NCBI RefSeq assembly: GCF_014648395.1
Contig: NZ_BMRA01000020.1
Coordinates: 1 to 51,718 of the forward strand
Reading direction: 5' to 3'
Source of the DNA: Micromonospora fulviviridis
Lineage (GTDB): Bacteria; Actinomycetota; Actinomycetes; Mycobacteriales; Micromonosporaceae
DNA: 51,718 nucleotides
Below the pieces are notes generated by a model. The model worked only from the letters and a program-made list of their open reading frames with translations. It was not told the origin of the DNA and did not search any database. The translations under genes and the position numbers were made by a program. Position 1 is the first letter of the stretch. Each line of letters starts with the position of its first letter. Below, one piece after another: positions 26,776 through 35,822 of the stretch.

Positions 26776-27624
26776 TCACAGGGTGACGACGGCGTCTTCA
26801 GCGAAGGTGAACAGTCCGGCGTCGAACGTGATCGTCTTCAGCTTGGTGCCCTTCGGCACGTCGAAGTAGACGTTCGCAGTCACCGAGTTGCCCGGGTTGA
26901 TCTCGTCGAGGAAACCCTGCCCGTCGCTGTTGCCGTAGATCCCGGCCTCCCCGTCGGCCTCGTACTCCCGGCCGCTGGCGTCCTGTGCGGTGAGAGTCCC
27001 GTCGGCGTGGAAGAGGTGCGCGCTCTTTGTGACGTTCTTGACGGTCACGCTGACCTTGCAGAAGGTGCCCTGCGCCTTGGTGTTCAGGAACTGGGTGCCG
27101 ACCTGGGAGATCCCACACTTCATGCTCTTGACGGTGAACTCGAAGTCACCGCCGCGTACCTTGTCGCCGATGCCGAAGGTCTTCGGCTTGGCCGGGGCCG
27201 GGGCTGCGGTCGTCTTCACCGGGGCCGGCTTGGCTGGCGCCGGATCCGACGTGGTCGGCGCCACCGCGGCCGGGGCAGAGGTGCTGGTGGTGACGGCCGG
27301 GATGTCGCTGCTGGCGGACACGTCGGTCTTCTTGCCGTCGTCGCTGGCCAGGCCGATCACCATCGACCCGCCGCAGCACAGCACGACGAACGCCGCGACA
27401 CCGATGAGTGTGGGGACCAGCCAGGCGGGGCGCTTGCGGGCGGGAGGCGCCGGCGGGAACTGACCGGCGGGTCCCGGCGGGAACTGCCCCGCAGGCGGCG
27501 GGTACTGGCCCGCGGGCGGCGGCAGGTACTGACTGGCAGGCACTTGCGGGAACTGAGCGGTAGGCGGCATCGGCTGCTGGCCGGCCGGCGGCTGGTTCTG
27601 CGCAGGGTCGTAGGGGGTGGTCAT
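26776..27624 (-). CDS. DUF4352 membrane-anchored protein
   Basis: A 282-residue protein. The cytoplasmic head (residues 1-62) has Pro/Gln/Tyr repeats such as AGQYPPPAGQFPPGPAGQF. One membrane helix (about 68-90, WLVPTLIGVAAFVVLCCGGS) is followed by an Ala/Pro/Thr spacer and a C-terminal DUF4352 domain (about 150-282) with SVTVKNVTKSAHLFHADGTL and SGREYEADGEAGI, a secreted immunoglobulin-like fold. Such proteins are common in Gram-positive mobile elements; ligand unknown. GGGAGAAC precedes ATG 27624. Proline-rich heads of this type can bind cytoplasmic partners; the role here is inferred. Confidence 0.82.
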   Translation of the reverse strand: MTTPYDPAQNQPPAGQQPMPPTAQFPQVPASQYLPPPAGQYPPPAGQFPPGPAGQFPPAPPARKRPAWLVPTLIGVAAFVVLCCGGSMVIGLASDDGKKTDVSASSDIPAVTTSTSAPAAVAPTTSDPAPAKPAPVKTTAAPAPAKPKTFGIGDKVRGGDFEFTVKSMKCGISQVGTQFLNTKAQGTFCKVSVTVKNVTKSAHLFHADGTLTAQDASGREYEADGEAGIYGNSDGQGFLDEINPGNSVTANVYFDVPKGTKLKTITFDAGLFTFAEDAVVTL

Positions 27625-27805
27625 TGAGTGGTGTTCTCCCAGGTGTTGATTCGCGCTTCCCCGTTAGTTGAGCGCAATACTTTCCACCCTGACATATTTT
27701 GCCTCGGGCAACGGTCCTCCGGCTGGCCCGACCCACACGCCCGGTCAGCTCGAGAAACACCCGATCTTGGTGACGCAGCCGTCAGCCGTTGAGCCACCCA
27801 CTTGT

Positions 27806-28009
27806 TCACGCCCCGGCCGCGGCGTCCCAGAACGGGTCGGCCTCGTCGCCGAGCAGCAGCGGCACGTCGTACACCGACACCTCCAGCCGCGGACGCACGT
27901 ACCACACCCGGTGGCGCCATCGCCGGTGCTCGAAAGCGGTCTCCACTTCGATCTCAGCCACCACCATTGGCTCCATCCGGGCGAAGCTGGTCCGCCCCCG
28001 CTCCCACAC
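27806..28009 (-). CDS. Small hypothetical protein, 67 residues
   Basis: A small basic-then-acidic protein, WERGRTSFARMEPMVVAEIE followed by WRHRVWYVRPRLEVSVYDVP, predicted as a compact beta-strand domain. The family is unknown. The start is GTG 28009, with AGGAG about seven bases upstream, and the gene sits 63 bases downstream of the replication-relaxation gene. The good ribosome binding site and lack of a competing frame support it despite its size. Confidence 0.55.
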   Translation of the reverse strand: MWERGRTSFARMEPMVVAEIEVETAFEHRRWRHRVWYVRPRLEVSVYDVPLLLGDEADPFWDAAAGA

Positions 28010-28072
28010 GATCAGCTCCTTCGCCTATGCCACGCGGTGTCGCGGTGTTGTGTCCCTAACCGCAGATGCAGG

Positions 28073-28981
28073 TCAGAGGTCGCCGTCGGGGTCGGTGTAG
28101 CGGTGTGGGTTCGTGGCGGTGTTGCGCGGGCCGTGGTCGGAGGGCAGCTCGTGCAGCCAGCGGCGCGGACCCGGGTCGGCGGCGAGGGTCCAGGCGGGTC
28201 CGGCGGGGTGCTCGTCGTGCAGGCCGGTGGCCACAGGCATGACGGTGGGCACGCCGGCGAGGGCGTCGAGGAGGTGGACTTCCCGGCGGCGGGTCGGCAC
28301 CCGTAGCAGGACGGGGTAGCGGGGGCCGAACTCGGCGAGGCGTTCGTAGCCGCGCAGCTTGCGCAGCACCCTGCCCAGCGGTTCGGTGCCGTTGTCGTGC
28401 TCGAGGAAGACTCCGACGGTGTGCCCGGCGGCCGACCAGATGCCGTGGCCGTCGGGGCGGATGCCGGCGAGGGTGTAGGCGGTGGTGGCGTGCTGCTCGG
28501 ACCACCACCGCACTAGCTGCGTGGTGGGGTCGGTGCGGGTGTAGGCGTGCAGGTCGATGAAGAGCTGGTTGGCGCCGAGCAGGTGCCGCAGGCGCGGGCT
28601 GCCGATGATGCGTTCGGTGCGTTCAATGCTGGAGCGCGGCGGGCGGGCGTCAGGGTGTTCGGGGTCGGTGTAGGTGGTGGGGTGCACGAGCATGCCGAGG
28701 GGGCCGAGAGTGTGGAGGTGTTGGCCATGGCCGGTGGTGACGTCGACGAAGCGGTGCACGGCGTCGATGCGGTGCAGGGCGGCCAGGCGCAGCCGCGCGG
28801 AGCGCGGTGACGGGAACAGGGCCGCCGCGATCTGGGCGGTGGACAGCACATAGTGCTCGGCGAGCCAGGCCAGGAGTTGACGGTCGCGCAGGGTCAGCCG
28901 ACGCAGGTGGGCCAGCCGCTGAAGCTTGCTGGAGGGGGAGCGGGACGGGCGGGACTCGGGGTTGGTGGATTCGCGGGACAT
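28073..28981 (-). CDS. Replication-relaxation family protein
   Basis: A 302-residue protein. Residues 22-75 (LRRLTLRDRQLLAWLAEHYV, then STAQIAAALFPSPRSARLRL) form the winged-helix DNA-binding start of the replication-relaxation family (PF13814), and the downstream segments LVRWWSEQHATT and GVFLEHDNGTEPL match its C-terminal nuclease-like or strand-rich half. These proteins were linked to plasmid replication or relaxation and occur with actinobacterial transfer genes; the exact activity is not settled. The conserved acidic EHDNGTEPL could be catalytic. GGAGATCCCTC precedes ATG 28981. It lies 266 bases downstream of the VirD4-type gene and is the closest thing to a DNA-processing protein in the element. 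Confidence 0.85.
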   Translation of the reverse strand: MSRESTNPESRPSRSPSSKLQRLAHLRRLTLRDRQLLAWLAEHYVLSTAQIAAALFPSPRSARLRLAALHRIDAVHRFVDVTTGHGQHLHTLGPLGMLVHPTTYTDPEHPDARPPRSSIERTERIIGSPRLRHLLGANQLFIDLHAYTRTDPTTQLVRWWSEQHATTAYTLAGIRPDGHGIWSAAGHTVGVFLEHDNGTEPLGRVLRKLRGYERLAEFGPRYPVLLRVPTRRREVHLLDALAGVPTVMPVATGLHDEHPAGPAWTLAADPGPRRWLHELPSDHGPRNTATNPHRYTDPDGDL

Positions 28982-29247
28982 GAGGGATCTCCTCAGGGAG
29001 TAGACGAAGGGTGACCCCTCCCATGGGGAGGGAGTCTGGGAATGTCACCGCCGTCCAGCGGAGGGCCTCACGGCGGCGTGCTGCGCTGACAGCCACACAG
29101 GGCTGCGGTGCGGGGCCGGAGGTGTGTGAGAGGTGGTGAAGGCGCGGTGAAGCCGCAGCGGAAGGCGTCACGGAAGGCCCACGGGGCCGCCGGATCAGCC
29201 CACGCCGCCGCTGACAGCGACGGTGCCGGCCATACGGTGGTTGGTGG

Positions 29248-31776
29248 TCAGGCGGGGCGGGAAGGGCGGCTGCTCCGACGGGCGTCGCGAGTGTCCGCTC
29301 CGGTGGGCCTGTCACTGTTGTCTGGGCGGGAGAACCGGTCGACGAGGGCGTCGATGGCGCTGGTGTCCTGGGGTGTGATGGCTTCGGCCGCGACGTGCCG
29401 GATCGCGGTCGCCTCCCCGACCACCGGTTTCGGCGGGCGCGTCTTCATGGTGAACGCCGGTGTCTGGCGGCCGTCGGCGACGAGACGCGTCGCGGTGGTG
29501 TAGGCGTCGAGGTGGGTCAGGTCGTGCTCGTCGAGCTCAGGCAGGGTGTGGCGGGCCAGCACACGGGCGTCCTCGGGCGCGCACGAGAAGTAGACCTTGT
29601 TGCGGGCGTTCGCCGACGCGGCGGCGAGAAGGTCCTTCGGGAACTGGGCGAGGTCCTGGTGCGACAGGACCAGCGACAGCCGGTACTTGCGGGCCTCGGC
29701 GAGCATCGTGTCGAGGCTGTTGGCGAGGGTGAGGAAGTTCTGGGCCTCGTCGATGATCAGGGTGGCGTCGCGGCGTTTGTCGGGGGCGATGCGCGCGCGG
29801 GCGGTGGCGGCCTGCCACACCTGCGCTAGGACCAGGGAGCCGAGCAGTTTGCTGGTGTCCTCCCCCAGTTGGCCTTTCGGGATGCGCACGAGTAGCGCGC
29901 CGCCGTCGAGGACCTTGCCCATGTCGAAGCTCGAGCGCGGGTAGCGCATGGTGCGCTTGACGAAGTCGCGCAGGAGGAACGCGCGGAGGCGGGCGAGGAC
30001 GGGGCCGATGACCTGCGAGCGCAGGGCGGGGTTGAGCTCGTCGTACCACTGCCAGAACCCGGACAGGCCGGCCGGGTCGTCCAGGTCGACGGTCATCGCC
30101 GACCGGAACTGGGCGCTGTTGAGCAGGGGTGGGATGTGTTGCAGGGTGACGTTGGCGTGCCGCAACAACGTGAGACAGGCGACGCGCATGACGTCGTCCA
30201 TCCGGGGGCCCCACGCTTTGGCGAAGATGTTCCCGAAGATCGACACCAGGTTGTCCACGACCAGGTCGGGGTCGTCCCCGGCGAGAGGGTTAATGGTCGG
30301 CGGATTCGGCTGGTCCGGGTCGAAGATGACGACGCGGTCGGCGACAGACGCGGGAAGCCGGTCGAGGATGTCGAGGACCAGGTCGCCGTGCGGGTCGATG
30401 ACGACGGTGCCGCGGCCGGCGGTGATGTCGTCGACGGCCATGTTGACCAGCAGCGTCGTCTTCCCGCTGCCGGTGGAGCCGATCACGTGCAGGTGATACC
30501 GCGCATCCGACACGGCCAGGGCCACGCCGTGGCCGCCGACCTCGGCGGTACCGAGGACCTTGGTGCCGCGTCCGCCGGTCGCGACGGCGACCGGTGCGGG
30601 CATGGACTTCGCCCGCGCGCGGTCCAGGCCAGGGACGGCCAGATCTTGGGGCAGCGCGGCGAGCGCGGCCAGTTCGGGCGTGGAGGTGAGGAATCCGGCG
30701 CCGAGGCGCCGCCGCGCGAGGACCGCGGCGGGGGCGGGCATGCGGCTTCGGTGGGTGAGGCGGTTGCGGCCGGAGTACACGGCGAAGGAGGAGGCGATGG
30801 TGTCGGCGATGCCCCTCAACCGTGGCCGCTGGTCGGTGCCGGCGCGTCGACTGTCCTTGCCGACGGCGTATCGGATGGCGGTCTCCCACAGAGGGTGGGA
30901 AGCCTTGTCGAGGATGGCCCGGACATCGCGTTCCACTCCGGGGTCGCGGCGACCCGTCGGCCCGTGCCTGGCGGGGCTGGGGGTGTGGCCGGGTAGGAAG
31001 GCCTCGACGAGCCACAGCAGCGGCGTGGCCGGGTTGATGGCGGGGAGGGCAGTCTTGCCGTCGCGCAACCTGCCGGCGGTGTGTCGGGCGCGCAGGGCGC
31101 GGCGGGGTGTGGCGGGGCGGGCGAGGATCTGCACACAGGCGTGCTCGTCGGCCCGCAGTTGGGAGCCGGCGGAGATCAGCGCGCGCAGCGGGTCGGTGTC
31201 GTGGTCGATGCGCAGGGGCAGCCATTCGGCGGCGGTGGGCAGCAGATGTCCACCCACCACCGTGGGCACGTCCAGCGGGATGGGTGGGGCGGGGGTGTCG
31301 TCGGTGGTGCAGGCGGCGCCGGGCCAGGCGGCGCGGACGGCGGCTTCGACCGCGCCGGGCGGGACGGTGCCGGGTACCCAGATGGAGATGAGCAGCCGTC
31401 GTCCGGCCCAGGTGTACTGCCAGGCGACGTGAGGGCTGCCGTAGAGCCAGCGGCGGCGCCGGGACGGGGTGAGGGTGCCGGCGAGGTTGGCCCACAGCGC
31501 GGACGCGCAGTGCGCGTCGACCTCGGGTGGTGGGGCGATCGTCACGAGCCTTGCGCCATCACTGTGCCGGCGGTGCCGCCACTCTGCGAGGAGATTGCGG
31601 CCGGCGACGTGCGCCACGAGCAAGCCGGCGGCGACGGCGAGCAGCCACGGCCGCTGCCCCACCCACGCGGTGGCCTCGAGCATCCAGCGGGTGGCGCCGG
31701 TGGGCGGCACGGCGACGCCAGCACCCGGGCTGGGCGGCGGCGGGTCAGTCACGAGGGGGGTTGCAGGCGGGGTCAC
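29248..31776 (-). CDS. VirD4/TraG-type conjugation ATPase
   Basis: An 842-residue motor expected to couple DNA substrate to the secretion channel at the inner membrane. Residues 41-60 (VGQRPWLLAVAAGLLVAHVA) form a membrane anchor. The motor has Walker A GSTGSGKTT at 433-441, VVIDPHGDLV near 458, Walker B ATLIIDEAQNF near 671-681, and a C-terminal FTMKTRPP region. The DPHGDL and long N-terminal domain are typical of the actinobacterial type IV secretory conjugative DNA transfer family. Start GTG 31776 overlaps the VirB4 stop by 4 bases, so translation is coupled. The frame runs to 31827 but that would deepen the overlap. Confidence 0.9.
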   Translation of the reverse strand: MTPPATPLVTDPPPPSPGAGVAVPPTGATRWMLEATAWVGQRPWLLAVAAGLLVAHVAGRNLLAEWRHRRHSDGARLVTIAPPPEVDAHCASALWANLAGTLTPSRRRRWLYGSPHVAWQYTWAGRRLLISIWVPGTVPPGAVEAAVRAAWPGAACTTDDTPAPPIPLDVPTVVGGHLLPTAAEWLPLRIDHDTDPLRALISAGSQLRADEHACVQILARPATPRRALRARHTAGRLRDGKTALPAINPATPLLWLVEAFLPGHTPSPARHGPTGRRDPGVERDVRAILDKASHPLWETAIRYAVGKDSRRAGTDQRPRLRGIADTIASSFAVYSGRNRLTHRSRMPAPAAVLARRRLGAGFLTSTPELAALAALPQDLAVPGLDRARAKSMPAPVAVATGGRGTKVLGTAEVGGHGVALAVSDARYHLHVIGSTGSGKTTLLVNMAVDDITAGRGTVVIDPHGDLVLDILDRLPASVADRVVIFDPDQPNPPTINPLAGDDPDLVVDNLVSIFGNIFAKAWGPRMDDVMRVACLTLLRHANVTLQHIPPLLNSAQFRSAMTVDLDDPAGLSGFWQWYDELNPALRSQVIGPVLARLRAFLLRDFVKRTMRYPRSSFDMGKVLDGGALLVRIPKGQLGEDTSKLLGSLVLAQVWQAATARARIAPDKRRDATLIIDEAQNFLTLANSLDTMLAEARKYRLSLVLSHQDLAQFPKDLLAAASANARNKVYFSCAPEDARVLARHTLPELDEHDLTHLDAYTTATRLVADGRQTPAFTMKTRPPKPVVGEATAIRHVAAEAITPQDTSAIDALVDRFSRPDNSDRPTGADTRDARRSSRPSRPA

Positions 31777-33560
31777 AGGTCGTCTCCCTCGTCGAGGTCG
31801 GCGAGTTCGCTCGGCCGTGTCGTACACAACTGGTGCTCCGCCTGCGAGGCGATGGCTTCGAAACTGGTCCGGTTGGTGCCGGAGATCAGCAGGCCGGTGC
31901 CGACCCGCGCGGCCAGCAGCAGCCGCCGTTCGCCGGCGGTGAGCCCGAACGCGTCGCCGATGGCGTCGATGGCTTGCGGGGCCTGCTTGAGCAGGATCTG
32001 GGTGGCGGCGTTGGCGACGACGGCCTGGCCGAGGTCGGTGCCGAGCAGGTCGGCGACGTCCTGGGTGATGACGGTCAGGCCGGCGTGGCGTTTGCGGGCG
32101 GCCTTGGACATGCGAAACAGGAACCGGGCGCCTTCACCATCGCGCAGGAGCAGCCACGCCTCGTCCACCACGACGAGCCGCCGCGCGGCCTGCCTGCTGG
32201 GTGCGTCGACCTGCCGCCATATCGCGTCCAAGGCGAGCAGGGTGCCGACGGTGCGCAGTTCGTCGGGCAGGTGCCGTAGCGACCACACCACGAGGTGGCC
32301 GTCGGGGCGGGTGGTGGTCGGCCCGTCGAACAGGTGCGAGAAGGAACCCTCAACCCAGGGGATGAGGCGGGCGGCGAGCTGGCCGGCGGCCGGGTCGGTG
32401 TCGGCGTGCAAGCAGTCGGCGAGGTCACGAAGCAGTGGGGCGGGCCGGTGGTGGGTGGCCGGGTCCGGGGTGATGCCCGCCTGCCGGTAGACGGCCAGGA
32501 TCGCCCGGTCCAGGGCAGCCCGTTCCGCCGGTGGCGGCTGCTGGCCCAGCAGCACGCTGATGAGGGTGTGCAGGAACAGGCCACGTCGGGTGAGCACGTC
32601 AGGGCGGGAATCACCTCCCGGCAGGTCGAGAGGGTTGACCTTCACGCCGGCGACGCCGAGGCGGACCACGACTCCGCCGACCGCGTCGGCCAACCGGAGG
32701 TACTCGTCCTCAGGGTCGATGACGGCGACCTGCACCTGCTGGTAGAGGTTGCGCAGGATCTCCAGCTTCACGAAGTACGACTTGCCGGCGCCCGAGCGGG
32801 CGAGAACGACGCTGTTGTGGTTCTCCTGTGCCCAGCGGTCCCACCACACGATCCCGCTGGAGTCGGGGTTGACGCCGTAGAGCACCCCGCCGTCGGCGGG
32901 CGGGTCGCCGGGCAGCGGCGCGGGCAGGTCTGCGCTGGCGAGGGGGAACGCGGCGGCGAGAGCGGCGGTGTCCATGGTGCGGCGCATCTGCAGGCTGTCC
33001 GTGGCCAGGGGCAGGGTGGTGGTCCACCCGGCCAGGTGCCGCCACGTGGCGGGCTGCACCTCGATCAATGTGGACGCGGCGGCTGCCTTCACCTGCGCGC
33101 ACGCCTCGCGGAGTTCGTCCTCGGTGCGGGCGTGCACGGTCAGGTAGAGGCCGACGCGGAACAGCTTCGCCGCACCGCGCGCCAACCGCTGGGCGAGGTC
33201 CGCGGCGTCGTCGGCCGCCGCTTCCACGGACGGGTCGGGCAGCTTGCCGCGATCCGCGTCCGCCCGCCGGGACGATTCGAAGCGGGCCCGCTGGTTACGC
33301 AGCCGGGCGGCGGCGACCGGGGCGGGCAGCGGGTCGATGTGCAGGGCAAGGTCGAGCCGGCCCGGCCACGACAACAGGGGTTCGAGCCAGGCCGGGCCAA
33401 CCTCGGCCGGGTAGCCGGTCACCACGAGGGTGGCGGCGTAGCCGTCCCCGACGCGCAGGAACCGCGGGGTGACCTCGACGGCGGCGGGGGCGACGGCGCC
33501 CGCCAGCCCGTCCGGCTGGCAGCCACCGTCGGCAGGCTGGGATCTGTGGCGCAGCTTCAT
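31773..33560 (-). CDS. VirB4-like conjugation ATPase
   Basis: A 595-residue cytoplasmic ATPase that powers assembly of the T4SS channel. The N-terminal 230 residues are the VirB4-type adaptor domain. Walker A is at 254-262 (ARSGAGKSY), the conserved AVIDPEDEY follows near 279-287, and Walker B is RRLVVVDEAWLLL near 460-472. A VITQD segment near 497-501 is the usual motif that follows. Its length is short for VirB4 but normal for the actinobacterial form. ATG 33560 has GGAAGGAG upstream and overlaps the PrgI stop by 4 bases (ATGA). Confidence 0.9.
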   Translation of the reverse strand: MKLRHRSQPADGGCQPDGLAGAVAPAAVEVTPRFLRVGDGYAATLVVTGYPAEVGPAWLEPLLSWPGRLDLALHIDPLPAPVAAARLRNQRARFESSRRADADRGKLPDPSVEAAADDAADLAQRLARGAAKLFRVGLYLTVHARTEDELREACAQVKAAAASTLIEVQPATWRHLAGWTTTLPLATDSLQMRRTMDTAALAAAFPLASADLPAPLPGDPPADGGVLYGVNPDSSGIVWWDRWAQENHNSVVLARSGAGKSYFVKLEILRNLYQQVQVAVIDPEDEYLRLADAVGGVVVRLGVAGVKVNPLDLPGGDSRPDVLTRRGLFLHTLISVLLGQQPPPAERAALDRAILAVYRQAGITPDPATHHRPAPLLRDLADCLHADTDPAAGQLAARLIPWVEGSFSHLFDGPTTTRPDGHLVVWSLRHLPDELRTVGTLLALDAIWRQVDAPSRQAARRLVVVDEAWLLLRDGEGARFLFRMSKAARKRHAGLTVITQDVADLLGTDLGQAVVANAATQILLKQAPQAIDAIGDAFGLTAGERRLLLAARVGTGLLISGTNRTSFEAIASQAEHQLCTTRPSELADLDEGDDL

Positions 33561-34528
33561 GTCCGTCGGCTCCTTCCGTGCCGGTGACGCTGATGGGGTG
33601 TGGGTGAGGTGATGACGGTGTCGGGGGCCGCGAGGCCGCCGGGACGGGGCGGCCGGTAGGGGTCGGCGGCCCCGGCGAGCGCCGCGGTGACCGCCGGCCC
33701 GTCGAGGGCGCGGGTGGTGACGCCGAGACCGGACAGGGCGCGGACCGTGTCGTCGGCGCGCCGTCGCGCCGTGTGCTCGCCACGCTCACCGGTGCTCGTG
33801 CCGGTGACGATGAGGACCTGCCGGCGCAGCGGATCCTTGCGCGCTGCGAGGTCGTCGAGGAAGCGGGCGTGGTCGCTGGCCGCGTCGGTCAGCGCCGGGT
33901 GCGGCAGCTGCATGGCCGCGTGGGCGAGGCTGCGGGCGGCCGAGTGCAGGTCCACCGGCTGCGCCGACACCACGATCTGCGTGGGGGCCGACAAGCTGTT
34001 GAGCCAGCGGCCGAAGGTGTCGACCAGGGCCGCCTGCTCATCGCCGGTGCGCAGCGCGAGGTTGACGTTCGTCGTGGCGACTATCGCCGCTCGCGCGGCG
34101 CCGAGTCGGATTTCCCCTCCGTCGTCGATGGCGTCGGCGGGCAGCTTCAGCGGCGCCGGCAGCATCACCCTCGTCGTCGGCGCCTGCACCCAGTCCGGTG
34201 TCTTCGACGTCGTGTCCGTTGTCGACAGCGCGCGCGGAGCCCGCGCGTGACGGACCGCGGCGAGCAGCCACACGTCCAGCGGCAGGCCGTCGCGACGGCC
34301 GACAGCGACACCGAAAACCAGGCCGCCGACGACAACGGCGGCGCCGACGAGCACCGGCGCGGGCACGACCTGATGCAGGGTGCGCCACGCCCCGTAGAAG
34401 GCGAGGGCGGCGACGGCGAGGATGGCCAGCTGCCGGAATGTCAGTCCGTACAGCACTTTGTCGGGAGCGTCGACGTCCGCGGGCATCCGCATCCGGCCCG
34501 GATCGGCGTGGTCGTCGTGGCGGCTCAT
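33557..34528 (-). CDS. PrgI/SCO6880-like membrane protein (VirB3-type)
   Basis: A 323-residue protein. Residues 27-75 (LYGLTFRQLAILAVAALAFY, then VVPAPVLVGAAVVVGGLVFG) form the double-helix membrane module of PrgI proteins, the Gram-positive counterpart of VirB3, with the usual KVLYGLTFRQ lead-in. A long cytoplasmic region follows with MLPAPLKLPADAIDDG, a part found in SCO6880-type proteins. It should bind VirB4, encoded next with a 4-base overlap. ATG 34528 overlaps the upstream gene stop by 4 bases. The track frame extends to 35143, but that part is antisense to TrbL and is rejected. Confidence 0.85.
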   Translation of the reverse strand: MSRHDDHADPGRMRMPADVDAPDKVLYGLTFRQLAILAVAALAFYGAWRTLHQVVPAPVLVGAAVVVGGLVFGVAVGRRDGLPLDVWLLAAVRHARAPRALSTTDTTSKTPDWVQAPTTRVMLPAPLKLPADAIDDGGEIRLGAARAAIVATTNVNLALRTGDEQAALVDTFGRWLNSLSAPTQIVVSAQPVDLHSAARSLAHAAMQLPHPALTDAASDHARFLDDLAARKDPLRRQVLIVTGTSTGERGEHTARRRADDTVRALSGLGVTTRALDGPAVTAALAGAADPYRPPRPGGLAAPDTVITSPTPHQRHRHGRSRRT

Positions 34529-35445
34529 CGGCCGACCGCCTTCAGCCCGCGGCCGAGGCCGGGAACGGCGCGGGTGGCCTGCTGCACGACGATGACCCGC
34601 ACCGCCGCGCCGAGCATGTTCACTCCGCGGCCGCTGTTGCCCGTGGCCACGTAGCGGTGCATCAGGGACGGCACGCGCAGCGTCGTCCAGAGCATGACCA
34701 TGACCACGAACAGGTTGATCGCGCCGCCCGGATCCACCGGCAGCCCGAGCACGGGCAGCAGATGGTCGGCGTCGGTGAGCATCCACTGGCCGGCGTAGAG
34801 GGTGAAGCCCTGCACGACGGGTACGGCGAGGATGCCGGTGTAGGACCGCCACCACATGCGGGCGACCGGTTCGGTCTGTGGCATCGCGTGACACGCGAGG
34901 GCCAGTGGCGCGAAGGCGGTCAGGACGATGACGACGGCGAAGCGGACGATCACGCTGAACGCGGTGCCGGCGAGGAGCACGGCGATGATCGCCACGCAGA
35001 TCACGAACAGCAGCACCGCCGTGGTGTCCTGTCCGGCGAGGATGTGCGTCTTGATGGCGCGCAGCGCGCCGTCGCTGTCGCCCTGGGGTGTGGTGAGCGC
35101 GCCGGTCAGGGCGTTGGCCAGGTCGATGAGCATGCCGCACCACAGCTGCGAGAAGTGCGCGGCGACGAACCCGACGACCAGCCTCGGGACGAGGTCCTTG
35201 GCGGTGTAGCGGGTGGTTTCACTGCCGCCGGCGGTCATGGTGAGCACCCCGGCGGCGACGAAGGCGAGGACGAAGACGGTGTCGACGACGAGCACCGAAC
35301 GGCCGGTCAGGGCCTGGACCTGCGGCAGGGTGGTGACCTTCGGGGTGATCAGCAGCGCGCTGCTGATCACCCCGAACAGCGCGTCCAGGCTCGCGAGGAT
35401 CGCCGCGGCCAGCCAGTCCAGGATCTGGTCGAGTAGCCAGCTCAT
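34525..35445 (-). CDS. TrbL/VirB6-like polytopic channel protein
   Basis: A 306-residue inner-membrane protein with about six hydrophobic helices, including LVVDTVFVLAFVAAGVLTMT, LLFVICVAIIAVLLAGTAF, VIVRFAVVIVLTAFAPLALA and INLFVVMVMLWTTLRV. The motif FAPLALACHAMPQTE followed by WWRSY is typical of VirB6/TrbL proteins that form the inner-membrane channel. ATG 35445 lies two bases after the pilin stop. A perfect 38-bp palindrome (35339-35376) lies inside its early codons, encoding FGVISSALLITPK. The gene is tightly linked to the pilin and PrgI genes. Confidence 0.85.
   Translation of the reverse strand: MSWLLDQILDWLAAAILASLDALFGVISSALLITPKVTTLPQVQALTGRSVLVVDTVFVLAFVAAGVLTMTAGGSETTRYTAKDLVPRLVVGFVAAHFSQLWCGMLIDLANALTGALTTPQGDSDGALRAIKTHILAGQDTTAVLLFVICVAIIAVLLAGTAFSVIVRFAVVIVLTAFAPLALACHAMPQTEPVARMWWRSYTGILAVPVVQGFTLYAGQWMLTDADHLLPVLGLPVDPGGAINLFVVMVMLWTTLRVPSLMHRYVATGNSGRGVNMLGAAVRVIVVQQATRAVPGLGRGLKAVGR
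35339..35376. repeat. Perfect 38-bp palindrome inside the VirB6-like gene
   Basis: The arm TTCGGGGTGATCAGCAGCG (35339-35357) is followed with no spacer by its exact complement (35358-35376). It falls within codons about 23-35 of the VirB6-like gene, so the same peptide FGVISSALLITP is read on both strands. It could form a cruciform or RNA hairpin, or bind a dimeric protein. Confidence 0.9.
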
Positions 35446-35447
35446 GG

Positions 35448-35822
35448 TCAGCCCCCGACGATGCCTTGGACGACCTGCAGCAGGACTGGGGCGAGGACGG
35501 CCAGGCCGTAGCCGATCAGGGCGTTTTTCAGTGCGCCCTTGGCCCGCTCGACCTGCGTCGGGTCGCCGCCGGCGGTGGCCCAGTAGACGCCGGCCAGGAC
35601 GAGGAACAGGGTGGCCAGCGCGGCGAGGATGCCGATCAGCCAGGCACGCAGATTGGCGATGACCACCGGCAGCGAGTTCACCGCCACGATCCCCGGCGAA
35701 CCCGGATCGGCGTGCGCGGCGGTGGGCGTCGACAACAACACCATCACCAACGCGGTGACGGCGAGATGGTAGGCGGTACGGGAGCGGGTGAGGGCACGAA
35801 GACGTGCCGAAATTCGGGGCAT
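35448..35822 (-). CDS. Pilin-like TrbC/VirB2-type protein
   Basis: A 124-residue small membrane protein. A signal peptide (residues 15-38, HLAVTALVMVLLSTPTAAHA) is followed by a long first helix, LRAWLIGILAALATLFLVLA, a polar hairpin AGGDPTQVERAKGALKNALI and a second helix, GLAVLAPVLLQVVQGIV. The two hydrophobic helices flanking a positively charged loop are the VirB2/TrbC pilin plan and match Gram-positive pilin-like subunits. GGAGGTGAAAGAGTC precedes ATG 35822. It is the first gene of the T4SS operon. The upstream control region (36111 onward) includes repeats that may govern it. Confidence 0.82.
   Translation of the reverse strand: MPRISARLRALTRSRTAYHLAVTALVMVLLSTPTAAHADPGSPGIVAVNSLPVVIANLRAWLIGILAALATLFLVLAGVYWATAGGDPTQVERAKGALKNALIGYGLAVLAPVLLQVVQGIVGG

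Noticed and set aside
34198..35436. 412-codon plus-strand frame across the T4SS genes
   Set aside because: Antisense to PrgI and VirB6 genes whose minus-strand products have clear membrane helices and motifs.
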